Assembly: GCF_009900765.1 (NCBI RefSeq) | Contig: NZ_JAAABL010000036.1 | Location: 1 to 35,285 of the forward strand | Reading direction: 5' to 3' | Source: Rhodovarius lipocyclicus | GTDB lineage: Bacteria; Pseudomonadota; Alphaproteobacteria; Acetobacterales; Acetobacteraceae | DNA length: 35,285 bases | Part shown: positions 7,606-15,805 of the stretch, one piece after another | Layout: each line of letters opens with the position of its first letter | Numbering within the stretch: the first letter of the stretch is position 1 | Notes under the pieces: generated by a model | Database searches by the model: none | Told to the model about the DNA's origin: nothing | The model's input: the letters and a program-made list of their open reading frames with translations, nothing else | Program-made: the position numbers and the translations under genes

Positions 7606-8571
7606 ATGAACCGCCGCTCCCTGCTGGCCCTGCCCGGGCTGTTATCCACGGCCCTGCTCGCCACCCCCGCCCTGGCGCAATCCTGGCCCACGCGCCCGCT
7701 GCGCCTGATCGTGCCCTTCCCGCCCGGCGGCGCCATCGACGCGATGACGCGCCTGCTGGCCCCGCATCTGGCCGAGGCGCTGGGCCAGCCCTGCGTGGTG
7801 GAAAACCGCGCGGGCGCCGGCGGCACCATCGGCACGGAGGCCGCCGCGCGCTCCGCCGACCAGGCCACGCTGCTCATGGTCTCCATGGCGCATGCGGTGA
7901 ACCCGGCGCTGTATCCGCGCCTGCCCTATGACCCCGCCGACCTGCTGGCGGTCGCCCCCGTGGCGGTGGTGCCCAATGTGCTGGTGGTGCCCGCGGCGTC
8001 GGCCATCCGGGACGTGCGCGGGCTGATCGACGCGGCGAAGGCGGAGCCGGGGCGGATCTCCTATGCCTCGGCGGGGAACGGCACCTCCATCCATCTGGCG
8101 GGGGCGCTGTTCTGCGCCACGGCGCGGGTGGAGATGACGCATATCCCCTATCGCGGCTCGGGCCCCGCCATCGCGGACTTGCTGGCCAACCGGGTGGACA
8201 CGATGTTCGACAGCATCACCTCCTCCGCGCCGCATATCGCCAGCGGGCGGCTGCGGGTGCTGGCGGCCACGACCAGCCGCCGCGCCCAGGCCTATCCGGA
8301 CCTGCCGACGGTGGCCGAGGCCGGGCTGCCCGGCTATGCGGTGGACCCCTGGTTCGCCATGCTGGCGCCGAAGGACCTGCCGGGCCCCGCGCGCGGGCGG
8401 GTCGAGGCCGCGGTGCTGGCCGCGATCCGCGACGGCGGCATCCGCGAGAAGCTGGCCGGCATCGGCGCCGAGCCGATGAGCGGCGACGGCGCGGCCCTGC
8501 AACGCCTGATCGAGGCCGAGACCCAGAAATGGAGCGCGGTGGTGCGCGAGGCGGGCATCCGGGCCGATTGA
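7606..8571 (+). CDS. Bug/TctC-family solute-binding protein
   Basis: A 321-residue periplasmic binding protein of the tripartite tricarboxylate transporter family. The signal peptide ends at about residue 24 (TPALAQ). Typical parts are LIVPFPPGGAIDAMTRLLAP, VVENRAGAGGTIGTE, the PYRGSGPAIADLLANRVDTMFD region, and the LPTVAEAGLPGY block. It sits 22 bp after the cycloisomerase gene with GAGGAAACGA upstream, so the two are probably co-transcribed. No TctA or TctB membrane component is nearby, so it must share a transporter encoded elsewhere or act as a sensor ligand-binder. The remnant at 389-682 is a close paralogue. Confidence 0.92.
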   Translation: MNRRSLLALPGLLSTALLATPALAQSWPTRPLRLIVPFPPGGAIDAMTRLLAPHLAEALGQPCVVENRAGAGGTIGTEAAARSADQATLLMVSMAHAVNPALYPRLPYDPADLLAVAPVAVVPNVLVVPAASAIRDVRGLIDAAKAEPGRISYASAGNGTSIHLAGALFCATARVEMTHIPYRGSGPAIADLLANRVDTMFDSITSSAPHIASGRLRVLAATTSRRAQAYPDLPTVAEAGLPGYAVDPWFAMLAPKDLPGPARGRVEAAVLAAIRDGGIREKLAGIGAEPMSGDGAALQRLIEAETQKWSAVVREAGIRAD

Positions 8572-8583
8572 GGGGGCGGGTCG

Positions 8584-9729
8584 CTACAGCCCGCGCAGGA
8601 ACTCCAGCACATGCGCCACCGTGGCGCCGGGCTGTTCCTGCTGCACCCAGTGCCCGGCGCCGGGCACCAGGTGGCAGCCGCGCAAATCGGCGCAGGCGCG
8701 GGTCTGCATCGCCTCGAAATCCCCGGGCTTCTGGTACACGCCCCAGTCGCTGGCGCCCGCGATGTAGCAGGCCGGTACCTCGATCCGCCTGCCGGCGAAC
8801 AGCCGCATCTCGGCCGCCGCCAGCCCGCTGGTGGTGCAGCGATAGGCCTGCAGCCCGCCCTGGAAGCCGGTGCGGCCATACTCCATGGCATAGACGGCCA
8901 GATCCTCCTCCGGCAGCCAGCGGTTGGCGGCGATCTCGGCGGCGCCGGGCATCTCGGCCGCCACGGTCTCCGCCATGCCCAGGCCCAGCGGCATGATGTA
9001 GTAGGTGGGCATCACCGCCAGCTCCAGCGCCTCCCACCCCGCCAGGCGGTGGGGCTTGTTGGCGGCCCAGTCGGCGCTTTTGTGGTGGTAGTAGGCGCGG
9101 ATAAAGTTCCCCAACCCCTGCTTGGCCCGCCACATGTTCTCGTTGGCTTCGCGGGTCGAATAATACCACTGGTAATGCTTGCGCGGCGGGTCGAGCCGGG
9201 CGAGCGCCTCGTTCATCGCGCCGGAGGCCAGGCCGGTGGCGGCCTCGGGCGCCCCCGGCACGCCGAGGGGCCAGGGGCGCGGCCCGGCATAGGGCGCGCT
9301 CATCAGCACGGCGGCGCGGAACACGTCCGGCCGCGACAGCGCGCAGTTCCCCGCGACCGGCGAGCCGAAATCATGGCCGATGACGGCCGCCACCTGTGTG
9401 CGGCCCAGCGCCGCCACCAGCGCCAGCGCGTCGCGCACATAGTTCAGCGGGCCGAAGCTCTGGATCTCGCCATCGAAGGCCGCGGTCCAGCCGGTGGTGC
9501 GGCCATAGCCACGCTGGTCCGGCGCGACCACGTGATACCCCGCCTCCGCCAGCCGCGGCATGACATGCCGCCAGGAGAAGGCGAGCTCCGGAAAGCCATG
9601 CAGCAGCAGAAGCAGCGGCTTGTCCGCCGCCCCGGCCTCCAGCACATGCATGTCCAGCCCATTCACCTGGCGGATGATGCGGGAGCGGATGCCAGGGGGC
9701 AGATGCGCCGGGGCGAGCGGTTCGGTCAT
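8584..9729 (-). CDS. Alpha/beta hydrolase, epoxide hydrolase-like
   Basis: A 381-residue alpha/beta hydrolase. It shows the oxyanion-hole motif HGFPE (44-48), the nucleophile Asp-120 in GHDFGS, and the general-base His-360 in GAGHWVQQE. An Asp nucleophile instead of Ser points to epoxide hydrolases or haloacetate-type dehalogenases. A cap domain lies between about residues 140 and 290, with several Tyr residues (YYHH, PTYYIMP), which suits epoxide activation. No signal peptide is seen, so it should be cytoplasmic. It is convergent with the Bug gene (12 bp between stops) and divergent from the AEC transporter gene. The substrate is unknown. Confidence 0.87.
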   Translation of the reverse strand: MTEPLAPAHLPPGIRSRIIRQVNGLDMHVLEAGAADKPLLLLLHGFPELAFSWRHVMPRLAEAGYHVVAPDQRGYGRTTGWTAAFDGEIQSFGPLNYVRDALALVAALGRTQVAAVIGHDFGSPVAGNCALSRPDVFRAAVLMSAPYAGPRPWPLGVPGAPEAATGLASGAMNEALARLDPPRKHYQWYYSTREANENMWRAKQGLGNFIRAYYHHKSADWAANKPHRLAGWEALELAVMPTYYIMPLGLGMAETVAAEMPGAAEIAANRWLPEEDLAVYAMEYGRTGFQGGLQAYRCTTSGLAAAEMRLFAGRRIEVPACYIAGASDWGVYQKPGDFEAMQTRACADLRGCHLVPGAGHWVQQEQPGATVAHVLEFLRGL

Positions 9730-9884
9730 GGGCTTCCTCCGTTTTGCGGCCATGCTAGGCCGCCGCGCGGTGGCCGCAACCGCCCAGCACGCACACCCGC
9801 CTTCGCCCGGCGTGGCCATCTTCCCATCGGCCGCGTTCCGTTTCATGGAGGACACACCGGCCCCGTGCGCAAGGACATGACCGC

Positions 9885-10850
9885 ATGCTGACGGCCTTCC
9901 TCGCCGTGTTTCCCATCTTCGCCCTCATGGGGGCGGGCTTTCTGGCCGGGCGGCTGCGCTGGCTCGGCTCCACCGCCAGTTCGGAGCTGAACCGCTTCGT
10001 CATCTGGCTGGGCCTGCCGGCGCTGATGTTCCAGGTGATCGCGGAGGCCGACTGGGCCCGGCTGTGGCAGCCCGGCTTCATGGCGGCCTATGCCCTCGCC
10101 AGCTGCGCGGTGATGTTCGCCGTCATGGCCTGGCACCTGCGCGCGGGGGAGCGCGTGACCGGTGCCTCCCTGCATGGATTGAACGCCTGCTACGCCAATG
10201 TTGGCTACATGGGCTTTCCCTTGTGCGAGGCGGTGTTCGGACGGGAGAGCTTCGGCCTTGTCTCGCTGTCCGCCATCACCACGGTGGGGCTGCTGTTCGC
10301 GCTGGGCATCATCATGATGGAGGTGGGGCGCCAGCGGGCCGCGCATCCGCTGCGGCTGGCCGGGCGGGTGGGGGTTTCGGTGCTGCGCAGCCCGATGGTG
10401 CTGGCGCCGCTGGCGGGCGGGCTGTGGGCGGCCACGGGGCTGGCGCTGCCGCAACCCGTCTCGGCCACGCTGCACATGCTGGGGGGCGCGGCCAGCCCCT
10501 GCGCGCTGGTCGCCATGGGCCTGTTCTTCGCGGAGCGGCGCGCGGAAGGCGGGGACACGGCGGCAGGGGGGCCGCCGTGGGGGCTGGTGGCGGTGAAGCT
10601 GTTCGGCCACCCGCTGCTGACCGGGCTGCTGGCCTGGGCGGTGTTCCAGCAATCCCTGTTCGCCACCGGGGTGGCGGTGTTGTGCGCGGCGCTGCCCACG
10701 GGCACCGGGGCCTTCATGCTGGCCGACCGGTACCGCGCGGATGTGCGCGGCACCTCGATGTTCATCCTGGTCAGCACCGCGCTGTCGGTGTTCACCCTGG
10801 CGGGGCTGATCGCGCTGCTGAATGCCCAGGGGCTGGGGACGGCCCCTTAA
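9885..10850 (+). CDS. AEC-family transporter (auxin efflux carrier type)
   Basis: A 321-residue integral membrane protein with about ten helices in two bundles separated by a polar segment rich in Arg and Gly (near residues 205-235). The opening FPIFALMGAGFLAGRL, the ELNRFVIWLGLPALMF motif and the NACYANVGYMGFP motif in helix 4 are typical of bacterial AEC carriers, which move small organic acids such as malate. It is divergent from the hydrolase gene, 155 bp apart, so a shared promoter region is possible. Its TAA stop lies in a TTAA tetranucleotide shared with the stop of a possible convergent gene. Confidence 0.9.
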   Translation: MLTAFLAVFPIFALMGAGFLAGRLRWLGSTASSELNRFVIWLGLPALMFQVIAEADWARLWQPGFMAAYALASCAVMFAVMAWHLRAGERVTGASLHGLNACYANVGYMGFPLCEAVFGRESFGLVSLSAITTVGLLFALGIIMMEVGRQRAAHPLRLAGRVGVSVLRSPMVLAPLAGGLWAATGLALPQPVSATLHMLGGAASPCALVAMGLFFAERRAEGGDTAAGGPPWGLVAVKLFGHPLLTGLLAWAVFQQSLFATGVAVLCAALPTGTGAFMLADRYRADVRGTSMFILVSTALSVFTLAGLIALLNAQGLGTAP

Positions 10851-11221
10851 CGGCAGACGCGCCGTTCCACGGTGCGGACACGCCAATGGCCCCAGCGGTC
10901 GCGGAAGCGCACTTGGCGTGCCTCCATCCAGCAGCGGGGCCGGCGGTGGCGGCGGGGCGGGCCGTCCCGATACTGGACCGGTTCCACATCATCGCCGCCC
11001 GTTTCGGCCTGGGGGCCCGCGAGCACGGCGGGTTCCGCGCGCGGGGCCGGGCCCGCGGCCAGCCCCGTGGTATCGCCTGGCATGGCGGCCCCGGCGGGCT
11101 TCAGGCCCAAGGCGGCGGCGGCGCCCGCCAGGGGGACCGGCCAAGGGGATGATGCTGGAACGGCCTTATCAGAAATCACAGATTCGAGATTGAAGGACAT
11201 CCAAATATAGAATTTCATCAT
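10847..11221 (-). CDS. Small hypothetical basic protein
   Basis: A possible 124-residue protein with no recognised family. The middle is Ala/Gly/Pro-rich and could include a hydrophobic export-like stretch (PLAGAAAALGL). The C-terminus is Arg/Trp-rich with two Cys (CWMEARQVRFRDRWGHWR and a final VCR), a style seen in small secreted proteins of this order. The start is uncertain: ATG at 11221 or 11200, in an AT-rich patch, with no clear ribosome site. It is convergent with the AEC gene and shares its TTAA stop. Strong third-position GC supports coding in the second half more than in the first. Confidence 0.4.
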   Translation of the reverse strand: MMKFYIWMSFNLESVISDKAVPASSPWPVPLAGAAAALGLKPAGAAMPGDTTGLAAGPAPRAEPAVLAGPQAETGGDDVEPVQYRDGPPRRHRRPRCWMEARQVRFRDRWGHWRVRTVERRVCR

Positions 11222-11260
11222 ATTCCATACGAATCGGTATCTGCCCCGCCGATCAGGCCC

Positions 11261-11941
11261 ATGGAAACACGAACCAAGGCCCGGGGCATGACAGGAGTTC
11301 TCTTGCGCCACCCACTGTTCCTGCGCCGCTTGGCGCCGCTGTTCTTCCTGGCACTGACCCTGCCGGGTTGCGCCACCATCATCAGCGGCAGTTCCAGCAA
11401 TATCGCGGTCATGACGGAACCGCCCGGCGCCAGCTGCACGCTGGAACGCGAGGGCGGGGTGGTGGCGGTGGCGAACCCCACGCCAGGCTCCGTCACCGTG
11501 CGGCGTTCCACGCGCGACATGATGCTGCGCTGCGCCCACCCCGCCTATGGCCAGGGCAGCACCACGGTCACGGCCGGGATCAACCCCATGGTGATCGGCA
11601 ACATCCTGGTCGGCGGCGTGGTGGGCGTGGTGGTCGATGCCGCGACCGGGGCCGTCGGCCGCTATCCGGAACAGGTCTCCCTGGCCCTGCAGCCCGATCC
11701 GCGCCTGGCGGGCATGGGGCAGCCGGGCGGGGATGCGGCCCTGCTGCGCCGCGTGCTGGACGAACGCATCGCCGCCACGCGCTTCATGTGCCCGCGCATG
11801 GGCGGCAGCAGCGGCGAATGCGCCGCCCAGCTGCGCACGCTGCAACAGGAACGCGACGGGCTGGCCGCGCCTTCGCCTTATGGGGTGCCAGGGGGCACCC
11901 CCTATCTGCCACCCATCCTGCCGGTCAGCTTCGGCAGCTAG
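11261..11941 (+). CDS. Predicted lipoprotein, hypothetical
   Basis: A 226-residue protein with a lipoprotein signal: basic N-terminus, hydrophobic LAPLFFLALT, then lipobox LPGC with Cys at residue 37. The mature part has a PEGA-like beta segment (EPPGASCTLEREG, then NPTPGSVTVRR), a Gly/Val-rich hydrophobic stretch near residues 105-128 and a C-terminal Pro-rich tail. PEGA-like proteins sit at the cell envelope; the exact role here is unknown. A later start at 11288 is also possible and would leave the lipobox unchanged. An AT-rich patch (11160-11250) upstream is the likely promoter region. Confidence 0.7.
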   Translation: METRTKARGMTGVLLRHPLFLRRLAPLFFLALTLPGCATIISGSSSNIAVMTEPPGASCTLEREGGVVAVANPTPGSVTVRRSTRDMMLRCAHPAYGQGSTTVTAGINPMVIGNILVGGVVGVVVDAATGAVGRYPEQVSLALQPDPRLAGMGQPGGDAALLRRVLDERIAATRFMCPRMGGSSGECAAQLRTLQQERDGLAAPSPYGVPGGTPYLPPILPVSFGS

Positions 11942-12016
11942 CCACCGCGCCACCTTCCCCTGCCCCGCGCTTCCTGCAAAAATTGCGGCAGCGGGGACAC
12001 ACCCAGGGGAAGCGTC

Positions 12017-13639
12017 ATGGCCGACAATTTCGACTACATCATCATCGGGTCCGGTGCCGCCGGTTCCGTCCTGGCGGACCGCCTCAGCGAGGACGGCACC
12101 ACCACCGTCTGCGTGCTGGAAGCCGGCCCGAAGGACACCAACCCCTGGATCCATATCCCCGCCGGCTTCACCAAGACGCTGAGCAACCCCAAGGTCTCCT
12201 GGCAGTTCAGCACCGAACCGTCGGAGATGACGGGCGGCCGCCGCATCCCCACCATCCAGGGCAAGGTGATGGGCGGCGGCACCTCCATCAACGGCATGAT
12301 CTACAACCGCGGCCAGCCCGATGACCTGAACAGCTGGGCGCAGCGCGGCAACCGCGCCTGGGGCTATGCCGACTGCCTGCCCTACTACAAGCGCAGCGAG
12401 CGCCGCATGGGCGTGGGCGACGACACCCGCGGCAAGGACGGCCCCACCCCCGTGACGGATATGGACTGGTTCCACCCGATCTCGGAGGCGTTCATCGAGG
12501 GCTGCGTCGCCTCCGGCCTGCCGCGCACCAAGGACTACAACAACGGCAACCAGTACGGCGTCGGCTACTTCCAGCGCATCATCGCGGGCAACCGCCGGCG
12601 TTCGGCCGCGCGCACCCGCCTGGCCCCCGCCATGGCCCGCAGCAACACCGAGGTGCGGGTGAACGCCCGCGCCAGCCAGCTGGTGTTCGAGGGCAAGCGC
12701 TGCGTCGGCGTGCGCTATCTGACCGAGCAGGGCGCCGCCCCCATCGAGATCCGCGCGAACCGGGAGGTCATCCTCTCCTGCGGGACGCCCAACACGGCGC
12801 GGCTGCTGCAGATCTCGGGCATCGGCCCGGCCTGGCTGCTGGAAAAGCTGGGCGTGGCCCCGGTGCACGTAATGCCCGGCGTGGGCGAGAATTTCCGCGA
12901 CCACTATGCCTCCCGCTTCGTGATGCGCGCCAAGCCCGGCGTGATCACGCTGAACGAGCTGGCCAAGGGCTGGCGGCTGGGCCTCGAGCTGGCGAAATGG
13001 GCGGCGGGCAAGCCCTCCATCCTAGCCACCGCCGTCAGCCACGTGCACCTGTTCCTGAAAAGCTTCGAGGGGCTGGACGAGCCCGATATCCAGGGCGTGC
13101 TGACGCCCGGCAGCTACAAGCCCGGCAAGACCTATATCCTGGACGACTATCCCGGCGTCTCGGCCGGCACCTGGCAGCACCGGCCGGAATCCACCGGCTA
13201 TGTCCGCGCGCGCAGCGCCAGCGTGTGGGAAGACCCGGAGCTGCAGCCCAACTACCTGTCGGTGGAAAACGACCGGCGGGTGCACATCGCGGGGCTGAAG
13301 CAGATGCGCAAGCTGCTGAACACGCCGCAGATGCAGCGCTTCCTGGAAGGCGAGATCCTGCCCGGCCCCCAGGTGCAGACCGATGACGAACTGCTGGATT
13401 TCGCGCGCCAGAACGGCACCACCACCTATCACCTGATCGGCACCGCCAAGATGGGCCCGGCGACCGACCCGATGGCGGTGGTGGACGACACCCTGCGCAT
13501 CCATGGGCTGGAGGGCATCCGGGTGGTGGATGCCTCCATCATGCCGTCCATGACCAGCGCCAACACCATGGCGACCACGCTGATGATCGCGGAGAAGGCC
13601 TCGGACATGATCAGGGGCAAGGCCGCGCTGGCGGCCTGA
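12017..13639 (+). CDS. GMC oxidoreductase, choline dehydrogenase-like
   Basis: A 540-residue GMC flavoprotein with the dinucleotide-binding motif GSGAAGSVLADRL near the start, the second GMC signature GKVMGGGTSINGMIYNRG at about 90-107, and catalytic His in TTYHLIGTAKMG plus Asn in MTSANTMATTLMIAEKAS near the C-terminus. It oxidizes a primary or secondary alcohol to the aldehyde or ketone, with electrons going to a quinone or to oxygen. It lacks a signal peptide, so it is cytoplasmic or attached to the inner membrane. It is a different branch from the three-subunit enzyme at 2795-4561 and has no Cys cluster. A strong terminator follows it. Calling it BetA would be too specific. Confidence 0.9.
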   Translation: MADNFDYIIIGSGAAGSVLADRLSEDGTTTVCVLEAGPKDTNPWIHIPAGFTKTLSNPKVSWQFSTEPSEMTGGRRIPTIQGKVMGGGTSINGMIYNRGQPDDLNSWAQRGNRAWGYADCLPYYKRSERRMGVGDDTRGKDGPTPVTDMDWFHPISEAFIEGCVASGLPRTKDYNNGNQYGVGYFQRIIAGNRRRSAARTRLAPAMARSNTEVRVNARASQLVFEGKRCVGVRYLTEQGAAPIEIRANREVILSCGTPNTARLLQISGIGPAWLLEKLGVAPVHVMPGVGENFRDHYASRFVMRAKPGVITLNELAKGWRLGLELAKWAAGKPSILATAVSHVHLFLKSFEGLDEPDIQGVLTPGSYKPGKTYILDDYPGVSAGTWQHRPESTGYVRARSASVWEDPELQPNYLSVENDRRVHIAGLKQMRKLLNTPQMQRFLEGEILPGPQVQTDDELLDFARQNGTTTYHLIGTAKMGPATDPMAVVDDTLRIHGLEGIRVVDASIMPSMTSANTMATTLMIAEKASDMIRGKAALAA

Positions 13640-13663
13640 TGCGGCTGCGCCGCATCTTTTCTT
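13638..13663 (+). terminator. Intrinsic terminator after GMC gene
   Basis: GATGCGGC, loop TGC, GCCGCATC is a perfect 8-bp stem at 13638-13656, followed by TTTTCTT. It begins on the stop codon of the GMC gene. This is the clearest factor-independent terminator in the window and separates that gene from the Bug gene downstream. Confidence 0.8.
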
Positions 13664-13754
13664 GCCCTCAGACGCCGGGCGCGGCCGCTTATTGACAGCC
13701 CGGCGCCCGGCGGGCTGAATCCCCGGTAATAAATCCGACCGAGGAAACATCCCC

Positions 13755-14693
13755 TTGAAACGCGCACTGCTCGCGGCCGCCTGCGGCCTGTCCTTTCTTG
13801 CCCATTCCGCGCAAACGCATGCGCAGAATGCCGTGACCATGATCGTCAACTTCTCCGCCGGCGGATCGACGGACCTGATGGCCCGCATCCTGCAACCGGA
13901 ATTCGCCGCGGCCCTCGGCACCAACATGGTCATCAAGAACACCTCCGGCGCCAATGGCACGGTGGGCGCGATGGAGATGACCCGCGCCGCGCGGGACGGC
14001 AGCACCATTCTGATGACCCCCGGCGGGTCCCTGGTGCTGACGCCGCACACGCGCGGCGCGCCCTTCCGCAACGCGGATTTCGCGCCGATCTGCCAGGCGG
14101 TCTCGGCCCCCATCATCATGCTGACGCAGCAGGACAGCGGCATGCGCACGCTGGCCGACGTGCTCTCCCGCGCGCGGGAGGCACGGGGCGCCTTCCCGCT
14201 CGCCAACACCGGCCCGGGCAGCACGCCGCATATCAGCTCCATCTCGCTGGAGCGGCTGACGGGGGTGGAGTTCAACCACATCCCCTTCCGGGGCTCGGGC
14301 GATGTGGTGCAGGCGATGGCGGCGGGGCAGATCCAGCTGTTCACCGACCAGGCCTCCCTGGTGCGGCAGTACAACTACCACCCCATCGCGGTCTACGCGG
14401 CCAACCGCATGGCCGAATTCCCCGACACCCCCACCTTCCGGGAGCTGGGCCATGACCTGACCTTCTCGATCTGGTCCGGCTTCTACGCGCCCGCCGGCAC
14501 GCCGGAGCCGATCCTGGACCGGCTGGACGCCGCCTGTGCCCGCATGATGCGCAGCCCCGCCGTGGTCGAGGGGCTGGGCCGGCTGAACATGCCGATCGAA
14601 TACCGCAACCGGGCGGATTTCACCGCCTTCCACAACGCCGAATACGCCCGCTACGAACAGATGGTGCGGCAGTTCAACCTGCGCGTGAACTGA
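13755..14693 (+). CDS. Bug/TctC-family solute-binding protein
   Basis: A 312-residue periplasmic binding protein. The TTG start is chosen because GAGGA lies about 9 nt upstream and a signal peptide (LLAAACGLSFLAHSAQTHAQ) follows at once. Family features are IVNFSAGGSTDLMARILQPEF, then TSGANGTVGAMEM, and HIPFRGSGDVVQAMAAGQIQ. It is more distant from the 7606 protein than the left-edge remnant is. It follows the GMC gene after a terminator, so it likely has its own promoter; TTGACA at 13692-13697 is a possible -35 box, but the -10 is weak. No transporter membrane subunit is near. Confidence 0.9.
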   Translation: MKRALLAAACGLSFLAHSAQTHAQNAVTMIVNFSAGGSTDLMARILQPEFAAALGTNMVIKNTSGANGTVGAMEMTRAARDGSTILMTPGGSLVLTPHTRGAPFRNADFAPICQAVSAPIIMLTQQDSGMRTLADVLSRAREARGAFPLANTGPGSTPHISSISLERLTGVEFNHIPFRGSGDVVQAMAAGQIQLFTDQASLVRQYNYHPIAVYAANRMAEFPDTPTFRELGHDLTFSIWSGFYAPAGTPEPILDRLDAACARMMRSPAVVEGLGRLNMPIEYRNRADFTAFHNAEYARYEQMVRQFNLRVN

Positions 14694-14714
14694 GCGGGCG
14701 CGGGCGGCGGGGGC

Positions 14715-15686
14715 TTATTCCGGCTTCAAATTCGCCGCCCGCACCACCTCGGCATAGGCCACGGTGTCGCGCCGGATGCGTTCGGTCAGGGCCCCAGGGC
14801 CCTGGGCCAGCACGTCCAGGCCCATATCCTCCAGCCGCGGGCGCAGGGCCGGGCGGCTCATCGCCTCGATGATCGCGGCGGAAAGCGCGCCCTTCACCTC
14901 CGCCCGGGCGCCCGCGGGCATCACCACCCCGTACCAGGTGTCGGACACCAGCTGCGGGAAGCCCTGCTCGGCCATGGTCGCCACCTCCGGCAGCAGCCGG
15001 TGGCGGGCCCGCGCCACGATGCCCAGCCCCACCAGCTTGCCGTCCCGGATCGCGGGCAGCGCATCGGGCAGGTTGGCCAACGTGTAGTTCACGCGCCCGG
15101 CCAGCAGGTCCGTCATCATCGGCGCCACGCCGCGATAGGGCACGTGCTCCGCGTTCAGATGCGCCAGCAGCTTCAGGTGTTCCAGCCCCATGTGCTGGCT
15201 GGTGCCCTGGCCGTTGCTGCCGAACACCAGCCCAGGCCCCGGCGCCCGCGCGCGGGCCAGGAAGCCCTGGAAATCCGTGGCGACGGAGGGGTGGCAGACC
15301 AGCACATGCGGGGTTTCCACCAGCAGGGCCAGCGGGTCGAAATCGCGCTCCGCGTCATAGGGGCGGGGCTGGTGCAGGGTCTGGTTCACGGTGAAGCTGT
15401 TGGCCACCATGACCACGGCCTGGCCATCGGGCGGCAGCACCTTCACGGCCTGCACGGCCACCAGCGTGCCGGCGCCCGGCCGGTTCTCCACCACCACGGA
15501 TTGCCCGAGCAGTGGGGCCATCCCCTCCGCCACGATGCGCCCCACCAGGTCAAAGCTGGAGCCGGGCGGGAAAGGCACAACGTAGCGGACAGGCGCCGAC
15601 GGCTTCCAGCCCGGCTGGGCCACCGGCTGGGCGAATGCGGGGGTGGCGAGCAGGCCGGGCAGGGCCAGCAGGGAACGGCGGTGCAT
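14715..15686 (-). CDS. Bug/TctC-family solute-binding protein
   Basis: A 323-residue periplasmic binding protein. The signal peptide (RRSLLALPGLLATPAFAQ) is nearly identical in its first part to that of the 7606 protein (NRRSLLALPGLL), indicating common ancestry. Core features are YVVPFPPGSSFDLVGRI, VVENRPGAGTLVAVQ and EHVPYRGVAPMMTDLLAGRV. The start at 15686 has GGAGA 6 nt upstream. It is convergent with the previous Bug gene (21 bp between stops). It is the third intact Bug gene within 8 kb. Confidence 0.92.
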   Translation of the reverse strand: MHRRSLLALPGLLATPAFAQPVAQPGWKPSAPVRYVVPFPPGSSFDLVGRIVAEGMAPLLGQSVVVENRPGAGTLVAVQAVKVLPPDGQAVVMVANSFTVNQTLHQPRPYDAERDFDPLALLVETPHVLVCHPSVATDFQGFLARARAPGPGLVFGSNGQGTSQHMGLEHLKLLAHLNAEHVPYRGVAPMMTDLLAGRVNYTLANLPDALPAIRDGKLVGLGIVARARHRLLPEVATMAEQGFPQLVSDTWYGVVMPAGARAEVKGALSAAIIEAMSRPALRPRLEDMGLDVLAQGPGALTERIRRDTVAYAEVVRAANLKPE

Positions 15687-15787
15687 GGCGGTCTCCATCA
15701 GTCGGGCTGAGATTGCGCCCGCGTAACCTGCGAGGCCAGCCGCGATCCGGCGCCGGAATGCACGGCGCGGACAGTGGCGCGACCAGT

Positions 15788-15805
15788 TTTTCAGCAACCT
15801 GCTAG
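15788..15805. repeat. 18-bp repeat, copy 2
   Basis: TTTTCAGCAACCTGCTAG, one base different from 114-131. The stop codon of the UMF1-type transporter (CTA at 15802-15804, read as TAG) lies inside it. So the last codons of that gene may have been set by insertion or excision of an element here. Confidence 0.5.

Noticed and set aside
10847-12904. A very long open frame on the minus strand running under the lipoprotein and GMC genes
   Set aside because: Apart from the 10847-11221 part it is antisense to well-supported genes; long antisense frames are common at this GC content.
13692-13720. A sigma-70-type promoter (TTGACA, 17 bp, CTGAAT) before the Bug gene at 13755
   Set aside because: The -35 box is perfect, but the -10 matches only 3 of 6 bases, so it was not listed as a feature.
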